From: an uncultured Prevotella sp.
GTDB lineage: Bacteria; Bacteroidota; Bacteroidia; Bacteroidales; Bacteroidaceae
DNA: 19,811 bases
Assembly: GCA_937874345.1 (NCBI GenBank)
Contig: CALNBT010000157.1
Coordinates: forward strand, 1-19,811
Direction: 5' to 3'
Below are positions 1 through 6,578 of the stretch, in pieces; position 1 is the first letter of the stretch, and each line of letters opens with the position of its first letter. The notes under the pieces were generated by a model. It had not been told where the DNA came from. It saw only the letters and a program-made list of their open reading frames with translations, and made no database searches. A program made the position numbers and the translations under genes.

Positions 1-402
1 ACAGGCCAACAGTACGATGTTCTTCAACAGCGTCTCTATGTTGGTCAGTTTCACTGCATCCCCAAAACAACCACAATCGCTGATGGGATTGGCGATGGCT
101 AACCAGAGCGTCATCCCCATCATAAACATCATCAAGATCAACGCTACTTTCGAAACGATGCGCCTGCGAATGGCCAGCAAAATGAAGATGCCCAATGAAA
201 ACTCTAAGGCAGACAAGGCAACCGATGCCGTCAGCGTGAGCCAACCGGGGGCCAGGCCTTGCCATGACAACGCTTCAAGATAGTCTTGTATTTTGTATTG
301 TGTCCCTAACGGATCAATGGCTTTGACGTATCCTGATAAAATGAATGTCACTGCCAGTAATAGGCGACAAACATTTATGATAATCGTTTTAAGTCTATTC
401 AC
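1..402 (-). CDS. DoxX/MauE-like integral membrane protein (BT_3928-type), partial at left edge
   Basis: This is the N-terminal 134 residues of a polytopic inner-membrane protein; the stop lies outside the window. The translation begins MNRLKTIIINVCRLLLAVTF and shows about four hydrophobic segments. A CGCFG motif (SDCGCFGD) sits near residue 115 and is typical of the MauE/DoxX-like family in Bacteroidetes, thought to act in redox or thiol chemistry at the membrane; the precise role is unknown. The start is a GTG at 402-400. An in-frame TAA lies three codons upstream and no ATG occurs nearby, so GTG is the only reasonable start. It overlaps the end of the DUF1599 gene by 8 nt, suggesting translational coupling. 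In related genomes this pair is often followed by tpiA, but that would lie beyond the window (recalled, not seen). Confidence 0.8.
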   Translation of the reverse strand, partial: MNRLKTIIINVCRLLLAVTFILSGYVKAIDPLGTQYKIQDYLEALSWQGLAPGWLTLTASVALSALEFSLGIFILLAIRRRIVSKVALILMMFMMGMTLWLAIANPISDCGCFGDAVKLTNIETLLKNIVLLAC

Positions 403-937
403 TGAGTCTTATCACACCGAAAACGGCATAGTTGATGATGTCCATGAGATTGGAATCAATTCCTTCAGAGGCGATCGCTTCACCATGGATATCTTCCAAT
501 TCCTTGATTCTTTGTATTTTAGTCAATATGAAATCGGTATAGCTACTCAAACGCATCGAGCGCCATGCCTCATCATAATCGTGATTCTTTTTAGTCATCA
601 GATCCAAAGCGTCTTGGGCATAGTGGTCATATAATGCCAAAGCCTCTTTGGTATTGATATCGATTTCGTCAACAAAGCCTTTTTCCAGTTGTATCAGTCC
701 GATAATACCGTAGTTGATTAATGCGATGAATTCCGGTCGCATACCTTCGTTGATTCTTGCTTCTTTCTTGATTTCGAGCGATCGAATACGTTTGGCCTTG
801 ATGAAAAGCTGATCGGTGAGTGATGAAGGGCGCAGGATACGCCATGAGGCACTGTAGTCATGCAACTTCTTTTCAAACAATGCCCTGCATTCTTTCAGTG
901 CGTCCTTGAACTGCTTTTCTGTATTTACGGTATTCAT
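395..937 (-). CDS. DUF1599 (nucleotide modification associated domain 1) protein
   Basis: A 180-residue cytosolic protein of the DUF1599 family, which has no firmly established function and is linked by name to nucleotide modification. I start it at 937 (MNTVNTEKQF) rather than at the upstream ATG at 1024, because the extra 29 residues would run into the upstream lipoprotein gene and do not look like the family. The protein is an internal duplication: HDY-x3-W at residues 26-32 recurs at 119-125, followed in each half by TD (41-42, 134-135), a K-x-x-R-I-x-x-L-E segment and an INY motif near the end. The helical layout with conserved Asp and Glu resembles all-alpha nucleotide pyrophosphatases, but that is inference. 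Its 3' end overlaps the DoxX-like gene by 8 nt, and the lipoprotein gene ends 41 nt upstream. Confidence 0.85.
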   Translation of the reverse strand: MNTVNTEKQFKDALKECRALFEKKLHDYSASWRILRPSSLTDQLFIKAKRIRSLEIKKEARINEGMRPEFIALINYGIIGLIQLEKGFVDEIDINTKEALALYDHYAQDALDLMTKKNHDYDEAWRSMRLSSYTDFILTKIQRIKELEDIHGEAIASEGIDSNLMDIINYAVFGVIRLSE

Positions 938-978
938 AATGGTTGCAAATATAGTTAATTCCCTTGAAACATACAAAT

Positions 979-1389
979 TCAATTTTGCTTCTGTCGCATG
1001 TGAATCATGCGCACAACGCCACACATCGCCTCATAGCGAGCTTGCAACGAGTCGCGCCTTACGCGCATCATATTGGCTTTGTAGCGATCTCTTACCTTTG
1101 GAATTTCCATTAGAGTGGCTTGTAAAGCGGAATCGGTTTTGGCAACATCGGCTTGAGCCTGCTTCAATGATGCGTTTTGCCAAATTGCCAAAGCCTCCTT
1201 GCGACTCTGTAATGCGTTCGGGAATCTATTGCGAAGCGAGGTGATCGAGTCGAGGGTTTGCCTATATTCTTTCTGTTCATACAAAACTCTAATCTGCGAA
1301 AGTAATTGGGCAGCTTTCTCATCTTCGGTTTTTGTACAGGATGATGCAAAAAACATGCAACAGCCTATCAGCCAAATATATTTATTCAT
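979..1389 (-). CDS. small predicted lipoprotein, unknown function
   Basis: A 136-residue protein with a short N-terminal signal (MNKYIWLIGCCMFFASSC) ending in a plausible lipobox with the acylated cysteine at residue 18. After the signal the protein is highly charged and helical, with heptad-like Leu/Ala spacing, so a periplasmic or outer-membrane-anchored coiled coil is likely. I do not recognise the family. It is the first gene of a probable three-gene unit with DUF1599 and the DoxX-like protein (41-nt gap to the next gene). A TAATTTTG element on the minus strand ends only 5 nt before the ATG. Position -3 of the lipobox is Ala rather than the usual Leu, so lipidation is probable but not certain. 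Confidence 0.7.
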   Translation of the reverse strand: MNKYIWLIGCCMFFASSCTKTEDEKAAQLLSQIRVLYEQKEYRQTLDSITSLRNRFPNALQSRKEALAIWQNASLKQAQADVAKTDSALQATLMEIPKVRDRYKANMMRVRRDSLQARYEAMCGVVRMIHMRQKQN

Positions 1390-1393
1390 GGTG

Positions 1394-1401
1394 CAAAATT
1401 A
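1394..1401 (-). promoter_or_regulatory. putative -7 element (TAATTTTG) for the lipoprotein gene
   Basis: The minus strand reads TAATTTTG, an exact fit to the Bacteroidetes TAnnTTTG element. It lies 5 nt before the lipoprotein ATG, which would make the transcript leaderless or nearly so. No clear TTG/TTTG -33 element is present at 17-23 nt upstream, so this may be chance. Confidence 0.4.
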
Positions 1402-1445
1402 CGAAAAATCTTCTTGTAATCGGTTAAAACACAGCTTATTTTTAG

Positions 1446-1453
1446 TAACTTTG
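1446..1453 (+). promoter_or_regulatory. putative -7 element (TAACTTTG) for cca
   Basis: TAACTTTG matches the Bacteroidetes -7 consensus TAnnTTTG exactly. The expected transcription start is near 1459, giving a leader of about 25 nt before the cca ATG. The -33 position holds only a weak GTTA-like match. It is divergent from the lipoprotein promoter. Confidence 0.55.
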
Positions 1454-1483
1454 CAGACGCTTCTTAAGATTTATTAATTCATC

Positions 1484-2905
1484 ATGCGGAATCTTTCAAA
1501 TGCCGACTTGGCACAACTTCTTGATCAGGATATATTTCATCAGATATCTCAAGCAGCTGATTCTTTAAGCGTAGCCTGTTACGTGGTAGGCGGTTATGTG
1601 CGTGATTTATTCTTGGAACGGCCTTCAAACGATATCGACGTGGTGGTCATAGGGAGTGGTATCCGGGTTGCCGATGCCCTGAAAAAGCAATTGGGGAAGA
1701 AGGCCAAACTCACTGTTTTCAGTAACTTTGGAACTGCTCAGGTTAAGTTCAAGGGTATGGAAGTCGAATTTGTTGGTGCTCGAAAAGAAAGCTATAGCCA
1801 CGATTCACGCAAACCAGTGGTCGAAGATGGTACCCTGGAAGATGATCAGAACCGTCGTGACTTTACTATTAACGCCATGGCTGTCTGCCTCAATCAAAAT
1901 GAATTTGGTGAGTTGGTCGACCCTTTTGATGGTTTGGCTGACTTGCATGACGGAATCATCCGCACACCGCTTGATCCTGACATTACTTTTTCTGATGACC
2001 CGCTTCGCATGCTCCGTTGCGTACGTTTTGCTACCCAATTGAAGTTTTTCATTGACGACGAGACCTTCGAAGCCTTGAGACGTAATGCCTATCGTATCAA
2101 AATTGTGAGTGGTGAACGCATTGCCGACGAGCTGAACAAAATCATGATGACTCAACATCCCAGCAGGGGATTTGTTGAATTAAATCGATGTGGCATCCTC
2201 GAAATCATTCTACCCGAATTTGCTAAGATGGATGTGGTTGATGTCAAGAATGGCAAAGCCCATAAAAACAACTTCTATCATACGCTTGAGGTGGTTGACA
2301 ATATGTGTCAACACACGGATAACCTTTGGCTAAGGTGGGCTGCTTTGTTCCACGATATAGGCAAGCCACGTACCAAACGTTGGGATCCTGTTGCCGGATG
2401 GACGTTCTATAACCATAATATTGTGGGCAGCAAGATGGTTCCGGATATCTTCCGCCGGATCAAGTTCCCTATGGATACAAAGATGAAATACGTCCAAAAG
2501 ATGGTCAATCTGCACATGCGCCCTATTGCGATTGCTGACGAAGAGGTGACCGACAGCGCCGTCCGTCGCTTGATGAACGATGCCGGCGATGATATTGATG
2601 ACTTGATGATGCTGTGCGAGGCCGACATCACCAGCAAGAATGCCCAACGCAAACAACGTTTTCTAGATAATTTCCGTATTGTCAGAGAGAAGCTCAATGA
2701 TTTGAAGGAACGCGATTACAAACGACTGTTACAGCCTTGTATCGATGGTAATGAAATCATGGAAATGTTTCATTTACAACCCTCCGTGGAAGTAGGTATC
2801 CTCAAGCAGACTTTGAAGGATGCAGTCCTCGACAACAAGGTTCCTAACGAACGGGAGCCTCTAATGCAGTTGTTGAAGGAAAAAGCCCATAAAATGGGAT
2901 TGTAA
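1484..2905 (+). CDS. cca: CCA tRNA nucleotidyltransferase with HD domain
   Basis: A 473-residue class II tRNA nucleotidyltransferase / poly(A) polymerase-family enzyme that would build or repair the 3' CCA of tRNAs from CTP and ATP in the cytosol. The nucleotidyltransferase head shows GGYVRD at residues 36-41 and the metal-binding D50-x-D52. The nucleotide-selection motif RRDFTINA lies at 124-131, and the RMLRCVRFATQL helix of the RNA-binding fold follows. A C-terminal HD phosphohydrolase domain has LFHDIGK with H290-D291. The length is normal for Bacteroidetes members with an HD domain. The gene appears monocistronic: a promoter element lies just upstream, and 278 nt separate it from the next gene, which has its own promoter. 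Confidence 0.95.
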   Translation: MRNLSNADLAQLLDQDIFHQISQAADSLSVACYVVGGYVRDLFLERPSNDIDVVVIGSGIRVADALKKQLGKKAKLTVFSNFGTAQVKFKGMEVEFVGARKESYSHDSRKPVVEDGTLEDDQNRRDFTINAMAVCLNQNEFGELVDPFDGLADLHDGIIRTPLDPDITFSDDPLRMLRCVRFATQLKFFIDDETFEALRRNAYRIKIVSGERIADELNKIMMTQHPSRGFVELNRCGILEIILPEFAKMDVVDVKNGKAHKNNFYHTLEVVDNMCQHTDNLWLRWAALFHDIGKPRTKRWDPVAGWTFYNHNIVGSKMVPDIFRRIKFPMDTKMKYVQKMVNLHMRPIAIADEEVTDSAVRRLMNDAGDDIDDLMMLCEADITSKNAQRKQRFLDNFRIVREKLNDLKERDYKRLLQPCIDGNEIMEMFHLQPSVEVGILKQTLKDAVLDNKVPNEREPLMQLLKEKAHKMGL

Positions 2906-2978
2906 TGTCGTCTGGTTTGTCATCTTTTTGATAAATTCTTCTGTTCTGCAAGTGAATCTCCCGTTATGGGTTTAAGTT

Positions 2979-2993
2979 AAAACAGGCTGTTTT
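2979..2993 (+). terminator. weak hairpin downstream of cca
   Basis: AAAACAG and CTGTTTT form a 7-bp inverted repeat around a single G, giving at best a 5-bp stem, followed by a T-rich tract (CTACTTTCTTTC). It lies about 75 nt after the cca stop. It is a possible weak terminator; thermodynamically it is poor. Confidence 0.25.
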
Positions 2994-3039
2994 CTACTTT
3001 CTTTCAATTACTTCATTCTTTTCTTTATAAGTCGATTAC

Positions 3040-3118
3040 GTTCGCAAAACCAGAATAGATGTAGTCAAAATGGACAATTTCGTGGTCAATATGCGAACTA
3101 AATTTGTATAAATCGCAT
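3040..3118 (+). promoter_or_regulatory. promoter of the pdx operon with three TCGCA half-sites
   Basis: TAAATTTG at 3099-3106 matches the TAnnTTTG -7 element. TTTC at 3078-3081, 17 nt upstream, could serve as the -33 element. The predicted start near 3112 gives a leader of about 70 nt. The -7 element is bracketed by a perfect inverted repeat, ATGCGA (3091-3096) and TCGCAT (3113-3118), 22 bp start to start, about two helical turns. A third copy, GTTCGCAA, lies at 3040-3047. The three sites read GTTCGCAA, GTTCGCAT (minus strand, 3098-3091) and AATCGCAT. I propose an operator for the AraC-type domain encoded by the first gene. Confidence 0.5.
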
Positions 3119-3183
3119 TTTTTTCTTTCCTTTGTAATAGTTTCTTCATCACGGTTAAGAATGACAGTGAGACAGTATAGCAA

Positions 3184-4251
3184 ATGACGAAACATCATAC
3201 TATCATGACCATTACCGGCTCGGATGGGACGGGGGGATCGGGCGTCCAAGCCGACATCAGGACCATTTCGGCGCTTGGTGGCTATGCTGTTTCGGCTATT
3301 ACTTGCGTCACGATGCAGAATACCCTTGGAATTCAGAACTTCTATGACATCCCTACTGATGTCGTTGCAGGACAGATGGAAGCCTTGATGGAAGATATCG
3401 AACCGGATGTAATGAAGTTAGGAATGGTGAGAACGGTAAAGACGCTCGATGCCATTATTGGTATCTTGCAGAAATACGGCCCCATAGAGCTGATTTACGA
3501 CCCTGTCATCACATCCAGTCAAGGTGACCAGCTAATGCCAGATGATGTCATCGAGGCCGTTAAGACACGGCTGATGCCACTCTGTTCGTTAGTGATCCTG
3601 AAGCAAAACGATGCAGAAATCCTGCTGCAATGCAAGATTCAGGATGACCGGTCACAGAAAATGGCCCTATGTTTGATGTTGGATTTGGGATGTCAGTTGG
3701 TTATGCTTCATGGTAGCAACACCCAAGATGTGGTGGCATGGAGAGAAAATGGACAGTTGCATCTGTACAATCTTCCTGTCCTGAACCAGCCCAATGCCCA
3801 TGGATTGGGCAGCAACTTATCATCGGCCATCGCCTACTACTTGAGCGAAACGCAAGATACCCAAAAGGCTATCGAGCAAGGCAAGGCGTATATCCGACAG
3901 CAACTGACAGTAAACAGCGGTCTGAAAGGACGCAGCAACGAACTCTTTAACGAGTTTCTAAAGAAAGTGTCCGAGCATGGACGAACCAATAATGATGTAA
4001 AGTTCTATGCCGACCGGTTGAATGTAAGCACGCGCTATCTGGCACAAGTCACCAAGCGCATCATGCAAAAGACGCCGAAGATGCTGATAGATGAATATGT
4101 GGTACACGAAAGCAAGGCAATGCTTGACAAGACCGACAAGACTGTTCAGGAGATTGCTTACGAGTTGGGCTTCCAGTCACAGTCGCACTTCACGAAATTT
4201 TTTAAAAAAATGGAAGGGATAACACCCAGTAATTATCGTAAAAATGATTGA
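3184..4251 (+). CDS. ThiD-like (HMP/pyridoxine kinase family) domain fused to AraC-type HTH
   Basis: A 355-residue two-domain protein. Residues 7-245 follow the hydroxymethylpyrimidine / phosphomethylpyrimidine kinase (ThiD) fold: GSDGTGGSGVQAD at 12-24, ALGGYAVSAIT, and DPV at 106-108. Residues 260-353 form an AraC-family DNA-binding domain with two helix-turn-helix motifs (around 270-295 and 319-345) and the typical ending GITPSNYRK. Kinase motifs are degenerate: the HGTGCT anion-hole loop is HGLGSN at 206-211, losing the catalytic Cys, and the TPNLPEAE segment is LKQNDAE near 139-145. It overlaps pdxS by 8 nt. I infer a regulator that senses a B6 or pyrimidine ligand through a dead kinase domain and controls pdxST. 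Automated annotation may call it thiD; residual kinase activity cannot be excluded. Confidence 0.85.
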   Translation: MTKHHTIMTITGSDGTGGSGVQADIRTISALGGYAVSAITCVTMQNTLGIQNFYDIPTDVVAGQMEALMEDIEPDVMKLGMVRTVKTLDAIIGILQKYGPIELIYDPVITSSQGDQLMPDDVIEAVKTRLMPLCSLVILKQNDAEILLQCKIQDDRSQKMALCLMLDLGCQLVMLHGSNTQDVVAWRENGQLHLYNLPVLNQPNAHGLGSNLSSAIAYYLSETQDTQKAIEQGKAYIRQQLTVNSGLKGRSNELFNEFLKKVSEHGRTNNDVKFYADRLNVSTRYLAQVTKRIMQKTPKMLIDEYVVHESKAMLDKTDKTVQEIAYELGFQSQSHFTKFFKKMEGITPSNYRKND

Positions 4252-5131
4252 TATGGAATTAACAGAAAGACAAAAGTTGAACCGCAACCTGGCACAGATG
4301 CTCAAAGGTGGCGTTATTATGGATGTAACGACACCCGAACAAGCACATATCGCCGAGAAGGCTGGTGCATGTGCTGTCATGGCATTGGAACGTATTCCGG
4401 CCGATATCAGGGCTGCAGGTGGTGTTTCTCGTATGAGCGACCCCCAAATGATAAAGAGCATTCAACAGGCTGTTTCGATCCCTGTGATGGCAAAATGTCG
4501 TATCGGACACTTTGTTGAGGCTCAGATTCTTCAGGCAATTGAGATTGACTATATTGACGAGAGTGAAGTTCTTTCACCTGCCGATGATGTATATCACATC
4601 GACAAGAATAAGTTTGACGTTCCATTCGTTTGTGGAGCTAAAAACCTTGGTGAGGCTTTGCGTCGTATTGCTGAAGGGGCAACGATGATCAGAACCAAGG
4701 GCGAGCCTGGAACAGGTGACGTGGTTCAGGCCGTAACACACATGCGCATGATGCAGTCAGAGATGAGACGCTTGGTTTCGATGTCCGAAGACGAGTTGTA
4801 CGAAGCAGCTAAACAGTTGCAGGTTCCTTACGAGCTGGTACAATTTGTTCATGAGAATGGCAAGTTGCCTGTTGTAAACTTCGCTGCTGGTGGCGTTGCA
4901 ACGCCTGCAGACGCTGCGTTGATGATGCAGTTGGGTGCCGAAGGCGTATTCGTTGGCTCAGGAATCTTCAAGTCAGGCAATCCTGAGAAGCGTGCTACTG
5001 CCATCGTTCAGGCTGTAACAAATTTCAATGATGCAAAACGTTTGGCTGAGTTGTCTGAGAACCTTGGCGAAGCAATGGTTGGCATCAACGAACAGGAGAT
5101 CAAAATTCTGATGGCCGAAAGGGGTAAATAA
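4244..5131 (+). CDS. pdxS: PLP synthase subunit PdxS
   Basis: A 295-residue TIM-barrel synthase subunit that condenses ribose 5-phosphate, glyceraldehyde 3-phosphate and ammonia into pyridoxal 5'-phosphate in the ribose-5-phosphate-dependent pathway. Conserved stretches are KGGVIMDVTTPEQA near the N-terminus, MAKCRIGH with the Schiff-base lysine K84, the IDESEVLSPADD stretch, and TKGEPGTGDV with the second lysine K152. The length is normal. Two starts are possible: the ATG at 4244, which overlaps the ThiD-AraC gene by 8 nt, or an ATG three codons later at 4253, one nt after its stop; both suggest translational coupling. pdxT follows after 3 nt, so the two subunits of the dodecameric synthase are co-translated. 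Confidence 0.97.
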   Translation: MIDMELTERQKLNRNLAQMLKGGVIMDVTTPEQAHIAEKAGACAVMALERIPADIRAAGGVSRMSDPQMIKSIQQAVSIPVMAKCRIGHFVEAQILQAIEIDYIDESEVLSPADDVYHIDKNKFDVPFVCGAKNLGEALRRIAEGATMIRTKGEPGTGDVVQAVTHMRMMQSEMRRLVSMSEDELYEAAKQLQVPYELVQFVHENGKLPVVNFAAGGVATPADAALMMQLGAEGVFVGSGIFKSGNPEKRATAIVQAVTNFNDAKRLAELSENLGEAMVGINEQEIKILMAERGK

Positions 5132-5134
5132 TTT

Positions 5135-5698
5135 ATGAGAATTGCTATATTAGCGTTACAAGGAGCATTTGTTGAACACGAACGAATGCTCCAATCTTTA
5201 GGTGCCGATACGTTCGAAATAAGGAATATTGAGGACTGGCAGCAGCAAAAAGACGGATTGGTGATACCGGGAGGCGAAAGCACCACGATGACCAAGTTGC
5301 TAAATGACTTGCAATTGATGGAACCTATCCGTGAAGCTATCAAGGGAGGCTTACCCGTATTCGGTACTTGTGCAGGTTTGATTGAATTGGCAAAGCTGGA
5401 ACATGGCGAGCCAACCAACCGGGTATCGACCATGGATATTGAAGTATATCGCAATGCGTATGGGCGTCAGTTGGGCAGTTTTCAGACAACAGCATCCTTC
5501 AAAGGAATCGAGAAAGAGGTTTCGATGACGTTTATTCGGGCTCCTTTCATCAATAAGGTATATGGGTCAGCAGAGGTGTTGGCCATCGTCGACGGTCATA
5601 TTGTTGCCGCTCGACAAGAGAAACAGTTGGTAACAGCGTTTCATCCCGAATTGGGCGATGATACGGCCGTACACCAATATTTCATCGATATGATCTAA
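5135..5698 (+). CDS. pdxT: PLP synthase glutaminase subunit PdxT
   Basis: A 187-residue class I glutamine amidotransferase that supplies ammonia to PdxS. The catalytic triad is visible: C79 in FGTCAGLIEL, and H170 and E172 in FHPELGDD. The glutamine-binding PGGEST motif lies near residues 46-51. Family length is normal. It starts 3 nt after the pdxS stop and is the last gene of the operon; a 12-bp hairpin begins 4 nt after its stop. Confidence 0.97.
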   Translation: MRIAILALQGAFVEHERMLQSLGADTFEIRNIEDWQQQKDGLVIPGGESTTMTKLLNDLQLMEPIREAIKGGLPVFGTCAGLIELAKLEHGEPTNRVSTMDIEVYRNAYGRQLGSFQTTASFKGIEKEVSMTFIRAPFINKVYGSAEVLAIVDGHIVAARQEKQLVTAFHPELGDDTAVHQYFIDMI

Positions 5699-5730
5699 AA
5701 AAGATAGGACTGTCTCACGACAGTCCTATC
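5697..5730 (-). terminator. strong intrinsic terminator of the efflux-lpxA operon, between convergent genes
   Basis: GATAGGACTGTC (5703-5714) pairs perfectly with GACAGTCCTATC (5719-5730) around a TCAC loop. On the minus strand the stem is followed by six T residues (complement of 5702-5697), so it is a canonical terminator for the convergent efflux-lpxA operon. On the plus strand it lies 4 nt past the pdxT stop without a T-run and may act as a weaker terminator or 3' stabiliser there. Confidence 0.85.
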
Positions 5731-5758
5731 ATAAACGTGTAAAATGTATAGGTATGAA

Positions 5759-6541
5759 CTACATTTTACTGATAATTCCTGCTTTTGTTGCTCTGATAAA
5801 AGCAACAATATTTCGAATCTCTTCTCCATCCGGTACCTGCTCTACAATCTGCATCGCAGCATCTAAGGCATTGTTCTGCCCGTGGAACACCAGACGGTAA
5901 GCATTGGCGATATGCTTCTGGACCTTTTCAGAAACGCCATAAATGGTCAACATTGTATTGTTTGGCCCTAGATAACCTACAGGTCGACCGCCGACTGTGA
6001 TGTATGGAGGAACGTCCTTTGAAAAAGAAGTTCCTGCTTGAATCATGACACAGTCGCCAACACGTGTCTTCGCATTTTCGATAACGCTTGAACTGAAAAT
6101 CACTCCGTTGCCAATTTCACAGTCACCCGCAATCTTGGTGCCGTATCCTAATACGCAGCGGTTGCCAATTTTCGTGTCATGAGAAACATGAGCACCTTCC
6201 ATCAGACAGTTCTCGTTTCCGATAACCGTTTGCTTTCCTGTATGGGTGGCACGGTTGATAACCACATTTTCTCGAATCGTATTGTTGTTGCCAATGATCG
6301 TGCTCGAGTTTTCGCCCACAAATTTGAAGTCCTGTGGCTCGGCACCTAGCACAGTGCCTTGATAGATCTTGTTACAAGTGCCTATCCGGGTTCCATTCAG
6401 GATACTCACGAATGGATAGATAATACAATTGTCACCAATTTCAACATCATCCTCAATATAGACAAAAGGATAAATCTTGCAATTGTTTCCTATTTTAGCT
6501 TTTGGAGATATTTCTGCTTTAGGACTTATTTCGCTAGTCAT
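5759..6541 (-). CDS. lpxA: LpxA-like acyl-ACP--UDP-GlcNAc O-acyltransferase
   Basis: A 260-residue left-handed beta-helix acyltransferase of the LpxA family, normally the first lipid A enzyme, acylating UDP-GlcNAc from 3-hydroxyacyl-ACP. Hexapeptide repeats run from residue 5 to about 175, followed by the helical C-terminal domain typical of LpxA (AYRLVFHG). The catalytic-base region GAHVSHD is present with H118 and H121, equivalent to E. coli H122 and H125. Two other conserved features are missing: the H144 position is D140, and the near-universal VHQF is ENAK (155-158). The gene is last in the efflux operon, 37 nt after the outer-membrane factor, not in an lpxD-lpxC/fabZ cluster. It could be the housekeeping LpxA or a divergent paralog; I lean to the latter. 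Confidence 0.8.
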   Translation of the reverse strand: MTSEISPKAEISPKAKIGNNCKIYPFVYIEDDVEIGDNCIIYPFVSILNGTRIGTCNKIYQGTVLGAEPQDFKFVGENSSTIIGNNNTIRENVVINRATHTGKQTVIGNENCLMEGAHVSHDTKIGNRCVLGYGTKIAGDCEIGNGVIFSSSVIENAKTRVGDCVMIQAGTSFSKDVPPYITVGGRPVGYLGPNNTMLTIYGVSEKVQKHIANAYRLVFHGQNNALDAAMQIVEQVPDGEEIRNIVAFIRATKAGIISKM

Positions 6542-6578
6542 AATTCTTTGTTTTACGTTTGATATTCATGAAAGACAC

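Noticed and set aside
293..634. Plus-strand open frame of 113 codons opposite the DUF1599 and DoxX-like genes
   Set aside because: Antisense shadow of two genes with clear family signatures; no domain and no promoter.
938..1024. Upstream ATG for the DUF1599 gene giving 29 extra residues
   Set aside because: It overlaps the lipoprotein coding region and adds sequence unlike the family; the ATG at 937 gives a clean N-terminus.
2906..3183. Possible TPP riboswitch upstream of the ThiD-like fusion
   Set aside because: The conserved CUGAGA and ACCUGA-type segments of the TPP aptamer are absent; the region instead holds a promoter with inverted repeats.
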